A DNA stretch of 64,000 nucleotides from Apostichopus japonicus (GCF_037975245.1 NC_092564.1:13044484-13108483), one strand, 5' to 3'. Positions 38,901 to 51,100 are shown, numbered from the stretch's first letter. Notes: generated by a model not told the origin, from the sequence alone. A program made the numbers and translations.

Positions 38901-41900
38901 TCAGAGTGGGTCTGCAATTGCTTGGTGGAGTTTTGTAAGCGATTTAGAGGAAGAAAGAGCCCAAGCCTTTTCACTTGGAGAGAAAGTCAATTGTGAAGCG
39001 GAGGATACTGTTCAACTAATAGACTGTTTGAGGACTGTTGAAGCAGCCAGATTATATTTAGCGTATAGTTTGGTAAGTGAAAGAAGATTTATTCATTAAT
39101 GCACATAGCAATTAAGGGCTGAAAGTAATCAGAAATAGCCCCAAATTTATGGATGCTTTAACTGCTGAAAGTTTTTTTTCCGGAGTACTTTGCCGGAGGT
39201 TTTACTTTATAAATTAACCTTAACTTTGAAGAGTGTTCAAGTAGATCAATGTATAATTCATTTTTTTTTTTAAATGGCGGCAATAATATTTTCAGAGGTA
39301 CAATCAAAAGTGACCGTTTATTTGACGTACTAGCATATCTGGCAGCAATACCAGCAACAAACCTAGGTTACCTATAGCCAAATATTATAAATCTATGTGA
39401 TAAAGATAACTGCCATGAACAACTTCCCAAAACAGATTAAGGAAAACATTATTCCATTGGGAGATATCGCGGATTGAAATGATCCTAGCTTGACACATCA
39501 AGTATAAATTCATATCAAATCATCGAGCCACATGTGCTTCAATGCCTATATGATTTAATTTACTTATTGCATTTGTTTATTCTGGAATGGAAATGGCCGG
39601 GTTTTGGAAATGATGAATCTGAAATATTTTAATTCCTAACATGACCATAACAATGACATTGGTTTCAATATCTTGAAAATATATTAAAATGAAAACAACG
39701 AGAAAGTAAAATGTTTCTGATCGTAGCGGTACTATGACGTCACAGATCTACACAATGACAGTTCCCCGACACGACCGGTATTTTAGGATTTCTGCCAAGC
39801 GCAGCAAGATTTTTTCTTATCTGTTTGGGGAGAAGGGGAGGGGGGGGGGGTTGGGTTTGTTCTTCAATAAACATCTCTGTCATATCAGTCAAAGAACCGG
39901 TTGGATCATTGAGCCCAGTCGGCCCCTCGTTATGGTTTTTTCTATGCTTGCAGAACGGCTATAATTGGTGGCCCAATCTTGATGGAGTATTTCTGGATGA
40001 ATCTCCTTTTGATTTGTTGGCCCGTGGTGATGTGAAAGATGGTCCGATGATGGTTGGCTACAACAGGGACGAAGGGACACTGATAGTTCCAAGTTTCTAT
40101 CCGGATTACGTCGGAAAGCAGGAACCGCCCTACATACCACGTCAAAGCTTTGATAGCGTAAGTTAAATGAAACCTGGTACTAAAGTTGTAATAGCATTGT
40201 GTCATTTCATGTGTCAAAGTTCATATAAGAATAAATATCCTCTCAGTAGGGAGTTGATATACGGATACTGCTCACATGGGCTAGTATATGCAAAGTGGAG
40301 GTTACGAAAAGAAAGCGTTCGATCGTTATAAAATTCCTTTCGAATAACGTTATGACGTTTATCATTATGCAGCGTTGTGAAATCTCTATACCGAATGTCG
40401 TCAGTATAAGTGACTAAATTCACTTCAAATGCATTTCCTTCCAAATTCCACGAATTGTAAAATTTATTTACCACATTGCTGTGTAGTGTAGTTCAATATT
40501 CACAGAGAATCACTAATTTCACTATATGGTTGCTTTCACACTGAGCGTGTTTCCTATGTAGGTACTACAGCAAAGAGTAAAGTTAACTCCCAAACTGCCA
40601 GGATATTCTCTGTGTGTTATTTTGATACATTTTTCTTACAGGATTTTCATCCATTTTGCAAAACTGTAAATTATAAATACAAGCTATAGGCCCATACCAG
40701 GTGCGTATCCAGGGGGGGGGGCGTTGGGGGCGCGCGCCCCCCGGGTAAGGAAAAGAGGAGAGAAAAAAAGAGAAGAAAAAGGGAAAAGGAGGGGGAAAAG
40801 AAAAGGAGGAGAGGAAGGAAGGGAAAAGAAAAAGAAAAAGAGAGAAAAATGAGAAAAGGAGGGAGTAGAAGATAGCCAAGACCTCGGGAAGAGAAAGAGG
40901 AACAGTCATAGTTAAAGCGCTGATCCCTATTATATACACAGGGTAGCCAGTGACAGATCAAGGATTACGGAGCGGGTGTGCGCCTCACCCTACCCCTTAC
41001 ACCGACAACTCCATTTTTGACGTTTCCATATTTCCTCTCTCACTAATGTATCTATATAAATACTATATATGGCCTATCATAACGCGCGTGTGTGTATGGA
41101 CGCCTTAAACAATTGTACGATTGTGCAATATGGAACCAACTGTGGCTGATCTTGAACTCGACCGAGTCGTCGGGGAACATGACGCATTTCGGGAAGGGGG
41201 CGACCGCCCCCCTCCCCCCGAGCAAATTTTCTTTAAGACATCGCTAGTAATTTCAAAATAGACAATGCTTAGATACAAATTACAAGGCCTGAGAAGTGTC
41301 ATTTCCAGCGATCTGGGAGGCATTTTCGGCCAAAATTTTATTGTACGCTTCGCGCCAACTCATGGTGGCGCTTCGCTTAGATAGTTTGCCTACCGGCTTC
41401 GCCCCTCCCTTGGCAATTACTCGCTACACGCCTGTTCGAGTTTGTAAAGCAAAGAGCAGATATAACATCGTATCAGTGAGCATTGAAATGCATGTTCCAC
41501 CATGAACAGTCTCAAAAACTGTCTATGTGTGTAGTCAAAGGCGTAGGAGCCCAATTTGATTTGGGGGCTGTAACGAATAAAAAGGCCAACATTTTTCGCG
41601 CGCAAAGCGCGCGTTCAATACATCGATGCCAATATCATACAAGCAAGCATCGGTCATTACATTGCATGGCATCGTGTACCTTACGGTCCGTGAAAGTTAC
41701 ACAGTATACCGCCGGATGCTAATGTAAACAACCAAATGTCTTATGTAGATGGAGAAAAAGCATACAGATCCATTTATGTCAAAACTCTCTTTTACAGTAG
41801 TACTGTCGGTCAAGCTTACCACTTTATTTTAATTACCAAGGAGATCATTTTTAAGCTATTCATTGCTATTTATTTTTCTTTAAGTAGGTGCCCGAAGAAA

Positions 41901-44900
41901 ATGGGAAAAATTTGGTTGCGGGGGGGGGGGGGGGGCACTCCTACGGGACCTACGCCTATGTGTGTAGTGTTCGGTTTCGATATACCTGATATCGGAAATA
42001 TCTGCTATTTTTCATTTCCTTCAACCAAGTTTTATAATAGCCATTTATAAGAGGTTTTAATATTTCTACACCAATAAATTAACTGTGTCTGAATTTTCAA
42101 AAAATTTCCTGACAAACATTCTTCATCATACTTTCCTCTACTCGTGCAATTTTGACCTGTCTTTTAGGGGTTCAAGGAGGTTTTTTTCTATATTGGTTGT
42201 CCATAGATTGAATTTTGTGCAACATTATGGGTATGTTTTCAAGTGATTTTATTCACGAGAAATGTGAATTTTCAAATTCTCAACAAATAATGGGCTTAAA
42301 ACCTTGAAAAGTAGGGCTTTCGGATATTGTGGGCCGTGACGTAGAATCACCTACAAAGGCAATCATCCATAGGACATGCAATGAGGTCGAACATGATGTG
42401 ACTGGTGACAATCTTCAAAAGGTTATGGATGGGGGAAAAAACTTTTGGGAAATACTTGGTTCTCAGGCAAAAGTGTACATCTGGTTGCTCATTTTCAAGC
42501 CCGAGAAGTGCCATTTCCGGTGATCTGGGGGGTATCAAAACCAGAAATTTTCTTGTACGCTCCGCGCCAACCGATGGTGGCGCTCCGCTTAGATAGTAAT
42601 TCGCGCCCCCCGGGTTAGAAAATCCTGGATACGCGCCTGCATACTAACAATGAATGGTTGCAATTTCTGACTTGGCCGGCCAAAGGAAGTGCCCGACGAA
42701 ATTATTTCCCTGCATTAGTATACCTACATTTGATATCGCGGTTCGTTAACTAAAGAAGAAATAAAAGTCGACCTTGTAAATTGTTCTATTTCTTCCAAGA
42801 TGGTCGAAATGACACTTTATTTGCGAAGAGATATCGTCAACGAGATAATCGAAGATTCGGTCAAACAAGAATACATGGACTGGAGTCAGGCAGACAACGA
42901 CACGGCGGACTACTTTCTTCAATATCTGCCAATATATGGTGACATCACATTCAGTTGCCCAGCCAACGAAATCATAAGGGCGCATGCGTCAGTCATGACA
43001 TCACCAGTCTATCAATATTTCCTGACCCATGTGCCGACAACGTAAGTTCCAAAATAAAGTTGTAGTGTCAGTTGAGACCTATCACTCGATCGGCGAAATT
43101 TGGGTGGGTACGGATCGATACGTATAAACTGACATGTTGTGGTTGACCCACTCCTCCCACCTCCCCACCACCGGCCAGTAACCAAGGTTACCACATTTCT
43201 TCAGAAAATCGGTGACATGTGGACAGCTCATATTGACATCAATGGTTTAGTTACCTGCCTTACCTTTTTCGGGAGGGTGGAATTTTGTGGGTCTCTCGAT
43301 CAGTGTTTTGCTGATTTTATTTTTCAACGAAGATGGTCAAATGACCAAGTTTAGAACACCTCATCCAGAGACAAGTATTTTATCCAAGGTAAAACTCCGA
43401 TGCCAAAAACATTTGACGGTAACTGGATGTCTCTTTATCACTAAACGTACAGACAGATGTTTCATGTGAAGTACAGGATATGAAATTATTGAATGAGTTT
43501 TGACAGAATATAAAATCCGGGGACATTTCGGGGGACACTGACAATTAATCCGGAAATCGGTGATGTCTTGTCACTTTACGGTTAACTTGACGACACCAAC
43601 CGGAAAGGCGGTGACCCCTTCTTCTCCGTGGGAAACGAGTCTGAAGGGAAAGTGACGGGACTTGAAGGACGGCAAACAATGCACTAAAAGTCTGAGGAAA
43701 GAGTATATTTAATGGTGTACACTCCATAATTAAAATTACACCATGCAGGCCCACTTAAAGGTCTGCGGTATAGACTCCAACTATAGCACGATATCATGGA
43801 AAAGTTTCTTGGGATTACGTAATCGACCTGTCTTGGTGGTAGAATGACCTCTCTTTACCAATTAGTCTGCAACGCCTGCAACATATTTTTTCTTCTATGA
43901 GGGTCTTGTGTGAACGCTGTATGGTTAACTACACTGTAGACATAAACATATTTCCACACAATAGTTTACACAAAGAGCCTAATGGTGTTATGAAACTATG
44001 CAGGCTAATCTTGGAGCCTGAGGTGGTTCTACGACCGTGGCAGGTCGATTACGTAATCACAAAACTTTCCTAGCTAATGGGGGCTATAATTGGAGCCGAT
44101 AAAGCAGATCTTTAATCATAGTGAATCTTTGTATGTTAATCTCTATGAATAGTGTACATTTTAACAATGTTATTAACATGTTCCAACTTGGGTAGTCAAT
44201 CGATATAAACTACCTTTATATTTGAAGTGAATTTGATCTTTTGTCTGAGTTATTGCTTTTCTATACCAGGTCATACTACGAACGTGATGGTGAAGGGACT
44301 GGGTGGTTTCTGGCCGGTCACGTGGAGGACATTCCTTTTGTGTTTGGTTGGGGATTCAACGAAGATATCAAAGACCTCCACGAATGGACGGATGAAGAGA
44401 GGGACCTCTCTCGTAATATCATGAAGTTCTGGGCAAATTTTGCAAAGAGCGGGTAAAATTTTATTCCCTTGATATATATCGTATTCCATAACCTCTGAAC
44501 TAAACTAGGGTCATACAGGTCACCAAAAGAATTCATATTTTAATATGTACATGAATCACAATCTGTTCGATATTACGTACGTTGTGTGCATTCGTTGTTG
44601 TCTATTTAATTTGGAGGGAGGGAGAGGTGAGAGTATTGCTCGGTCTAGTCTAACATTGACACCGGGGCATATTGTAGAGAAGTCTCATGCTGTGGTTCTG
44701 TGATGGCATTAGAACGTGCGGTAATGCGGTGCGCAAAAGGTTGTAGTTTTACCCATACGTACCTCCCCCCCCCCCTCCCCCTCCCATTAAGCCCTGACGT
44801 TCTGTTAAGGAAAGTAGATCGATTGATTACAGGAAGATTAATTTTTCTTTTATAAGGATTCATGTTTTATCGTGATTGTTTACATCCTTCCCAGCGATCC

Positions 44901-46336
44901 TAGCAGAGCATCTTTATCCGACCCCCTGGGTGTAGGTCAGATGGAGTGGCCTAGTTTTACCATACCGGAGCTGACCTACAAAGAATTATCCCCGGAACTA
45001 CGACTAGGAAGAGGAATCAAATCAGATGAGTGCGCCTTCTGGGGAATTTACTTGAATGAATTGAGTGGTACATTAGGTCAGTGCTTTATTGAATGACTTG
45101 CGTAGAACATTGTGTAACAGTATTACTTGAAATACTTCAGTGGTGTACATTTAGGTGTTACCTGAAAGACTTGAGTAGCGTATTAGAGTCAGTGGCATGT
45201 TATATCACTATTATTACTTGAAAGACTTGAGTGACACATCAGGTAAGTGTTACTTGTATGCCTTGAGTAGCATATTAGAGTCAGTGGCATGTTATATTAC
45301 TATTATTACTTGAAAGACTTGAGTGATATATCAGATGTTACTTGTATGACTTGAGTAGCGTATTAGAGTCAGTGGCATGTTATATTACTATTATTACTTG
45401 AAAGACTTGAGTGATATATCAGATGTTACTTGTATGACTTGAGTAGCGTATTAGAGTCAGTGGCATGTTATATCACTATTATTACTTGAAAGACTTGAGT
45501 GATGTCAGGTGATACTTGTATGACTTGAGTAGCATATTATAGTCAGTGGCATGTTATATCACTATTATTACTTGAAAGACTTGAGTGATATCAGGTGTTT
45601 CGTGTATGACTTGAGTAGCATATTATAGTCAGTGGCATGTTATATCACTATTATTACTTGAAAGACTTGAGTGATATCAGGTGTTTCTTGTATGACTTGA
45701 GTAGCATATTAGAGTCAGTGGCATGAGTGCTATATCAGGTAAGTGTTACTTGTATGGCATATTATAGTGCCTTGAGTGGCATAGACTTGAGTGGCATATC
45801 ATAGTGAGTGGCATAATATACAACTATATCTTTTGAAAGATGGTAGTGATACATTAGGTAAGAGCATTACTTGAAACACTTGAGTGGCATATTTGGTAAG
45901 AGTGTTACCTGAAAGACCTGAGTGGCATATTATTATATGACATTACTTGAAAGAATAGAGTAGCACATTAGGTAAGTGTGTTGCTTGAATAACTTGAGGG
46001 TACATTAGGTATGAGTATATCGATAATCAATACCAAATTCAAATGGAGCTGTTGGTGGAGAATTGTGACGTCAACTGTTCAATCCAGCGTAATAATGACT
46101 TTGCTCTTTCAAAACGATTATGCTGTATCAAGGCATCATGTATATGAACACAATTGCTTTTGGTTTTGCAAATCAGTGAGTTCTTTTTCACAAGTTTCCC
46201 TTGAATTTTGTTTGTTTAAGGATCAATGAATGAAGCCGAGTTGCAATGGAGGGAGGATTACCTTTCATGGAAGGATGATCTCAAGGGCTGGAGACAGCAA
46301 TTTAGCCAGTACCAGGAGAAGGATATGTGTCCATAA
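29045..46336 (+). CDS. Cholinesterase-type carboxylesterase with T-type tail, complete, 11 exons, 599 aa
   Basis: This is a secreted or surface alpha/beta hydrolase of the cholinesterase family, probably acetylcholinesterase-like. Exons: 29045-29200, 31676-31867, 36278-36437, 36969-37046, 37356-37474, 38905-39072, 39954-40157, 42800-43041, 44270-44452, 44895-45076, 46221-46336. All junctions are GT-AG and in phase (1800 nt with stop). It opens with a signal peptide ([19 protein letters not shown]). [13 protein letters not shown] and [12 protein letters not shown] are family signatures. HGG (127-129) forms the oxyanion hole. The triad is Ser210 in FGESAG, Glu331 in NRDEGT and His457 in [12 protein letters not shown]. 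Disulfide pairs fit C85-C105, C265-C276 and C412-C547. The last exon encodes an amphiphilic tail with Trp at 571, 578 and 585 and Cys598. Whether the substrate is acetylcholine is inferred; the C85-C105 omega loop is about seven residues shorter than in Torpedo AChE as I recall it. Confidence 0.93.
30479..31557. mobile_element. Non-autonomous hAT-type element, 1079 bp, with another nested inside
   Basis: It begins CAGTGGCGGCGGAACCGG and its right end inverts to CAGGCGCGGCGGAACGGA. An exact 8-bp duplication, TAAGCAGG, flanks it (30471-30478, 31558-31565). It lies in intron 1 of the cholinesterase gene, about 120 bases before exon 2. No transposase is present. Confidence 0.88.
30840..31238. mobile_element. 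Nested hAT-type element, about 399 bp
   Basis: The ends TAGTGCCGGAGCGTCC and (inverted) CAGTGGCGGAGCTAGG match at 11 or 12 of 16. Flanks ACCTTACT (30832-30839) and TCCTTACT (31239-31246) agree at 7 of 8. It is inserted within the 30479-31557 element and shares its GCTCCGCGCCAAC...GGTGGCGCTCCGC motif. Confidence 0.7.
32757..33125. mobile_element. Transposon relative A (left part)
   Basis: It starts at AGGGCGTCAATACG and matches the element at 34960-36215 through CTATCGATGGAGGCTTTGTA, after which the two diverge. It contains CACACATACA microsatellite and a conserved block with CTCCCCTATAAAAT and GTTACAGAAAGATGCTACTG. Confidence 0.6.
33130..34950. other. Cholinesterase intron 2, nothing recognised
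   Basis: AT-rich intronic sequence with one run of C at about 34695-34708. No gene or repeat boundary was seen. Confidence 0.45.
34960..36215. mobile_element. Transposon relative B, about 1.25 kb, containing a younger hAT insert
   Basis: The left end is GGGGCGTCAATCC followed by a G-rich stretch. The right end, CAGGATTGACGCCC, inverts to GGGCGTCAATCCTG, giving an inverted pair. The body matches copy A at 32757-33125. No target duplication was seen. It includes a (TA)n/TAGA microsatellite at 35780-35930. Confidence 0.55.
35103..35470. mobile_element. Non-autonomous hAT-type element, 368 bp
   Basis: The ends CAAGGGCGTAGGAA and (inverted) CAGTGGCGTAGGAA are flanked by the exact 8-bp duplication TATATGCA (35095-35102, 35471-35478). 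It is inserted in transposon relative B and absent from relative A. Confidence 0.88.
37480..38880. other. Cholinesterase intron 5, nothing recognised
   Basis: Intron between exons 5 and 6. Several short open frames occur, but none has homology or splice context I recognise. Confidence 0.45.
40698..42639. mobile_element. Composite DNA transposon, 1.94 kb, 5-bp target duplication
   Basis: The ends CAGGTGCGTATCCAGG and (inverted) CAGGCGCGTATCCAGG match at 15 of 16. The flanks are CATAC (40693-40697 and 42640-42644), a 5-bp duplication. A purine-rich GA tract fills 40740-40870. Two copies of the GCTCCGCGCCAAC...GGTGGCGCTCCGC-type motif lie at about 41345 and 42558. It lies in intron 7 of the cholinesterase gene. 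Confidence 0.8.
41536..41960. mobile_element. Nested hAT-type element, 425 bp
   Basis: The ends CAAAGGCGTAGGAGCC and (inverted) CATAGGCGTAGGTCCC are flanked by the exact 8-bp duplication TGTGTAGT (41528-41535, 41961-41968). It is inserted in the 40698-42639 element. Confidence 0.85.
45100..46010. repeat. 86-90-bp minisatellite derived from the exon 10 / intron 10 border
   Basis: About seven well-kept units carry GTCAGTGGCATGTTATAT, then TTATTACTTGAAAGACTTGA, then GTGA(TA)TCAGGT; more degenerate units follow to about 46010. The unit resembles the end of exon 10 plus its donor (TTACTTGAATGAATTGAGTG, then GTACATTAGgtcagt). Confidence 0.88.
46221..46336 (+). CDS. Cholinesterase T-type tetramerisation tail exon
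   Basis: The final exon encodes [17 protein letters not shown] and continues to a CP end before TAA. Three Trp spaced exactly seven residues apart and a penultimate Cys match the WAT (tryptophan amphiphilic tetramerisation) peptide of vertebrate AChE_T and BChE. That peptide wraps around a proline-rich partner (ColQ, PRiMA), and the Cys links subunits. It sits in its own exon, as in vertebrates. Confidence 0.85.
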
Positions 46337-48074
46337 AAGAAGGGATGAAAGAGAATCCAAGGGGGCACAGATACAAACGAGTTGACCCTATAATGACCTT
46401 TAGATGTTAGTTTAAGTAACATTGACGTACTCCATTATCTACAGTCCTTCACATACTCCTTGTGTTGTTACAACGGCTTTGCTTATACTGAACCATTTGC
46501 ACTGTGGTTGTCAGACAAGCATGTTTTTAACGTCTCATAAATACCGATATTCAACACAGACTTTAACAGAACAGTGTGGTGGGACATGTTTCTAATGCTA
46601 ATAGCACTCTATACTGCCCTTCAATAGCATGCTAGAAAGCATGACCAATTCCTAACATTAATCCGATACCAACACATATATTCGTACTGCTCATACTGCC
46701 AGTCAAACAGCTTTGAACCACAACATGAAAGTAAAGTTAAGAAGAGAATTATCCTAACTAGGTGCCCAGAAAAGAATGCTGCAGTGACGATTTGATGGAA
46801 CAATCCCAGTCTGTTAAGTATGAGTTTCTAATGGCATGTAGTACTTGGTTGTGGTGAGGACAGGTGTACAAAGTTCATTTTGTTTTGACCTTGCCATAAT
46901 CCAGTACTGCTAGTGGTGGTTAAAAGGAAATATAATGTACATGAAATGTTACTTTTGTTTCCCCAAAGAGACCAGGAACAACAAAAATCCTTTGAAAACA
47001 TAGCATAACATTAAATTTGTTGAACATAAATAGGTAGGTCTACATTGGTATCAAATCATTCAATTGTTGCATACACAAACACACATGTAGATATATTCCT
47101 TAGAGTGAAGTCTTTCCAATTTTGTATCTGTTTTATAATCTGATTGCTACTTTTATTCAGTACAGAGCACTTCAGATTTCTTATTTAGAATGATGGAATG
47201 CTAAGACATTAGGTTCTCTAGCTTGGCTAAATTTAATTTTTGTAAAGTAAATCTTTTACATTTTTCACAAGCTATTGATGTTGTGTTGTTATAAGTACTC
47301 CACATGGCATACATACCACAATAATTGTTCTCGCCAAAAAACAGAGGGATGTATAGCCAAAAAACAGAGGGATATATTTCAGAAGGGCAGAGAGCATAGA
47401 AACTGTTTTGATTGAAATCACTCATAAGAGTTGACCTTGTTGTCTAGCCTGTCACAGGCCTAGAAATTTGACCCATTGTCTGGCTGAATGCCCAGCGATT
47501 TTGCTGTTTGAAAGTAGAAAGAATTGACACTGGCATTTACCTGCTGTAGACATTAAGAATATAGACATATGATACGTTGTCAGTCAAAGAATCATTATAA
47601 TTTCCGTACCTGACAAAGGCCCAGTATGACTGCTTATTATCAGCAAATATTACTGGGCTGCACTAATTAGCCTGTTAAGTAACTGATGTGTGCTGTAATT
47701 CATGTAAATGCCACTGAAAACTCAATATTAGCCCAGTAGACTTTTTAAGCCCTTGCATTTGGTAGCTAAAATTGTGAATTTCTAAGCTTGCTGTCACGGA
47801 TTGACTGCGGCAGTGATACGGTAGCCATTAGTGTAAAGTAATGGGTGGGAAATATCTGGTCAATTAAAGAGAAATCTATGACAAAAATGAGAAAATAAAA
47901 TGTTTCATTTTTTTCTCACAAAACTTGTAAATTTCTCACCTGACACAAGACAGTCAAAAATGAAGAGACAGAAGTTGTAGAATTTAGCCGTTTTAAGCTC
48001 TTTTATGTAATTCACTTCATATGAGTAATACAGTACCTGCATGTGCCACAATTTTCAATATCCTGTTTTGTTAC
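46337..48074. other. Convergent intergenic region, cholinesterase 3' end to RPL4 3' end
   Basis: It probably includes the cholinesterase 3' UTR; I found no close AATAAA. At 47461-47780 it holds a diverged copy of a sequence also in RPL4 intron 4 (51556-51840). Confidence 0.55.
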
Positions 48075-48080
48075 TTTATT
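48075..48080 (-). promoter_or_regulatory. RPL4 poly(A) signal
   Basis: AATAAA on the minus strand, about 66 bases after the RPL4 stop codon. The short 3' UTR is typical of ribosomal protein genes. Confidence 0.8.
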
Positions 48081-48145
48081 GTTATTTAGTTATTGGTCAT
48101 TCACACAGGAGAGGAAGCCCCTATGGAGAACCATATTCCTGGAGT

Positions 48146-51100
48146 TTACTTTCCCTTGCCCCCCTTTCCTTTGGCAGCTGGCTTCTTTGCACCTTTTGCT
48201 GCACCTTTTGCTGCAGCCTTCGCGGGCTTTGCAGGCTTCTTCTTCTCTTCAGTTTTGATCTAAAAATAAATGCAAAAATGGATTTTTGGAGAATTAATGC
48301 TGCTTAGCTCTCCTAAAAGTTCATGTATGCACATAAAACGACTAATGGTGTTTTGATCCCTTCGTTCTTACAAACCCCTATTTGAATCGTCAGATATAAG
48401 TTTTGCCCCCCTCAAAGACACTTGGTAGTATTTGTACAAAGCTGGTACTTTTCACCACTCCCAACAAGTTAAGTTTACAACACAATGAATGGCAAGTGAC
48501 CAAACTTACTCTAAATACCCTCCATTTTCAAGGGATTAATTAATATATGGGACACATAATAGTTGCAGTTTTAACAGTGAAAAGCTTCTAACTTGAGTAA
48601 TACCACTGTGAAAGTGTCTGGGTAATGACAACCTAGAAATAAATTAGAAAGATTAATTACTGGCTAACAAACACTCACTAGGCAGGTTCTCCAGAATAAC
48701 ATTATTACCATGTGCTACTTTGTTTCCACAGTAATTAGCAATTTTGTGAAGAATGAGCACAAAAAAGAATTGAAACGAGTTGACGGACACAGGACGATCG
48801 GTTTTGTGTACAGAACAGGCTCTGTAGTATGGTGCCGTACACTTGGTAAAACAAAACTTGGAAAATCTTATTCATAACAACCTACCCCGCGCTTCTTGTC
48901 TAGGTAAGCCTGTCGACGTTCTGCGGCCTTGATCTGTTGCATCTTGGCTGCACGTTTTTGGACCTCAGAGTAGGGGTTCAGCTCCTTCATGGCCTTGGCA
49001 TTCTTCAGAGGGTTCTTCTTGGTCGTTCTCCGTCTGGTGTTATCTCGTCTGGAATAAAAATTTAAAAAAAGAACATGACAGTCACATTCAAATGAGGAAA
49101 ACATTGTAGATAAAACAAACTGGTTTTAGAGAACTGATGTACATTGGCATTGTTTGTCACCCCCCATACAGCAATCACCGCTGGGTGGAAAAATTTGACA
49201 AAGAGAAAAACCCTTAATCCTTTTTCCAGCTTCCTATAAAATAGTTTTGAACTTCTCAAAAGAATGTTCTCTAAATCTAAATTTGTACAGTAATTGACAA
49301 AAAAAGAAGAAAAAAAGTAAAATAATGGATGACAAATACTGTATTCTAGCAAAGCAAAGTAGATCACATGACTCACTTGGCAGGTCGGACCTGTCCCGAG
49401 ATCTCTGCACTTGTCACCAACTTGGTCAGGTCAGGAACAGCCATCTTAGGCATTGGGAGACTGAAAATTAGAGAAAGAAACCACAGTTAGAAAGAGCCTT
49501 CTGACACATGCTAGCTTTATTGGAATCATCTTTAATATTTAAATCATAAATGATTGACATAGTTTTCCAAAAACTTCCACCGTTTGTCATTATTAGTTAC
49601 GCAAGGCAATCCCCATTCTCATAGGAACAAACTGTTTGTTTTGAACAAATTTTCTCCTTGCTTTATTTTAATTCTCCTGATTGAACAGGGAAAAAATTGC
49701 ATGTAGCAGAAAATAACGATCATATTTTTCTTCCTTCTCACAGTACAAAGTAAATTTTGGAAATCGGTGTACTCATCTAATAACCAAGGAACTGAACAAC
49801 ATTGTACTCAGACCAGTCTCGGCATATAGCAATTGAAACATGTCACGACCTTAGGACTCAAAATGAAATCTTATGCAATTCCTTTAAAATATGAACTAGA
49901 AATACACACCCGAATATCTATCACTTCTAGTTTGAACTCAGATCTTTTGCCATGTACAAAATACACAGCAACTAGTGCAGTTGCTGTGCTAAAACTACAT
50001 TCGTAATCAACATTGTTGCAGTCACGCGGCATCATACTCAATTGTTAAAATTATGAAAGTATAGACAAGGTGCCTTTAAACATAATCTTTATTGCATTAA
50101 AATTGTACTAGGACTAAAGACATTACCTTTACACTTCAAACTGTTGCAAATTGAAATATGGAACATTATATTAAATTTGGATGACCAAAAAGGCCATCTG
50201 TATTGAACTAATTTTTAAGGATATTTTAGGATAGAGTAAACGGTTGTAACCCACATAGACATTATATATAACAGGGTATCTCACTGTGTGTGATTATCAC
50301 GTCATGGATCAAACCCAGCTTCTAATTTATAGCTTGAACCCTCTCAAAGTGCAGCAAAATATATTGAACATGAAGAGTCCAGTTAATGAATTATGGAATG
50401 GATTTTATTATGGAAGGTTTGTCAACGAGACTGTTTTCATATTATAAAATATAAATGATATAATGATATAAATCACATGCAAATGCAACTTAGGAATTCT
50501 CATACTAAATTGACTTTCTCTTCAGGACCTCAGATTTGACTAGTCAAGCTGTTGAACTGTATTGTTTATCAAAGTTTGGTACTGGATCCTTTTGAAAATC
50601 TACCAAAGTCCATCTCAAAGCCTGTTGTAAGATTGTAAGGCATAAATCTAACTTACTTGTAGTGGAGTTTCCTCTCTGAGGCTTTCTTCCATGTTCCATA
50701 GATGGCGTCCAGCTTCCTGAAAGCGCTCTCTGTCCAGATGCAGAAACGTCCTACATGACCACCAGGTGCCAACTTGAGTAAGTTCAAGCTGTTCACATTC
50801 AACAATGTAATTCCTGCCAATCAAAAGGGAAGTCAGAAAAGCATTGATCAATGTTTGCAATGCTGTACGGTATACAATCCCCTTACATATTGTGTAAATT
50901 ATCTAGATTTTTACATAAGTACATAAAACATAGTATGAAAAACTGACTGGAAAACAGCAAAGAAATTTGGGCTAGAACTAGAACAGGGTTCAAACCATTG
51001 CCCTCAAGAGTTTATAAGTTCCCAGTCAGTTTTATATTGTTCATATACTCATATGGAATGCACAACAAAGTCATAGCTTCAATACGCTGTGAACTTTAAC

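Noticed and set aside
40583-40961. Ser/Phe/Leu-rich frames on the minus strand
   Set aside because: Reverse translation of the GA-rich purine tract inside a transposon.
50648-50860. 70-residue frame over RPL4 exon 6
   Set aside because: Wrong frame. The spliced frame gives the conserved RPL4 block with [11 protein letters not shown].
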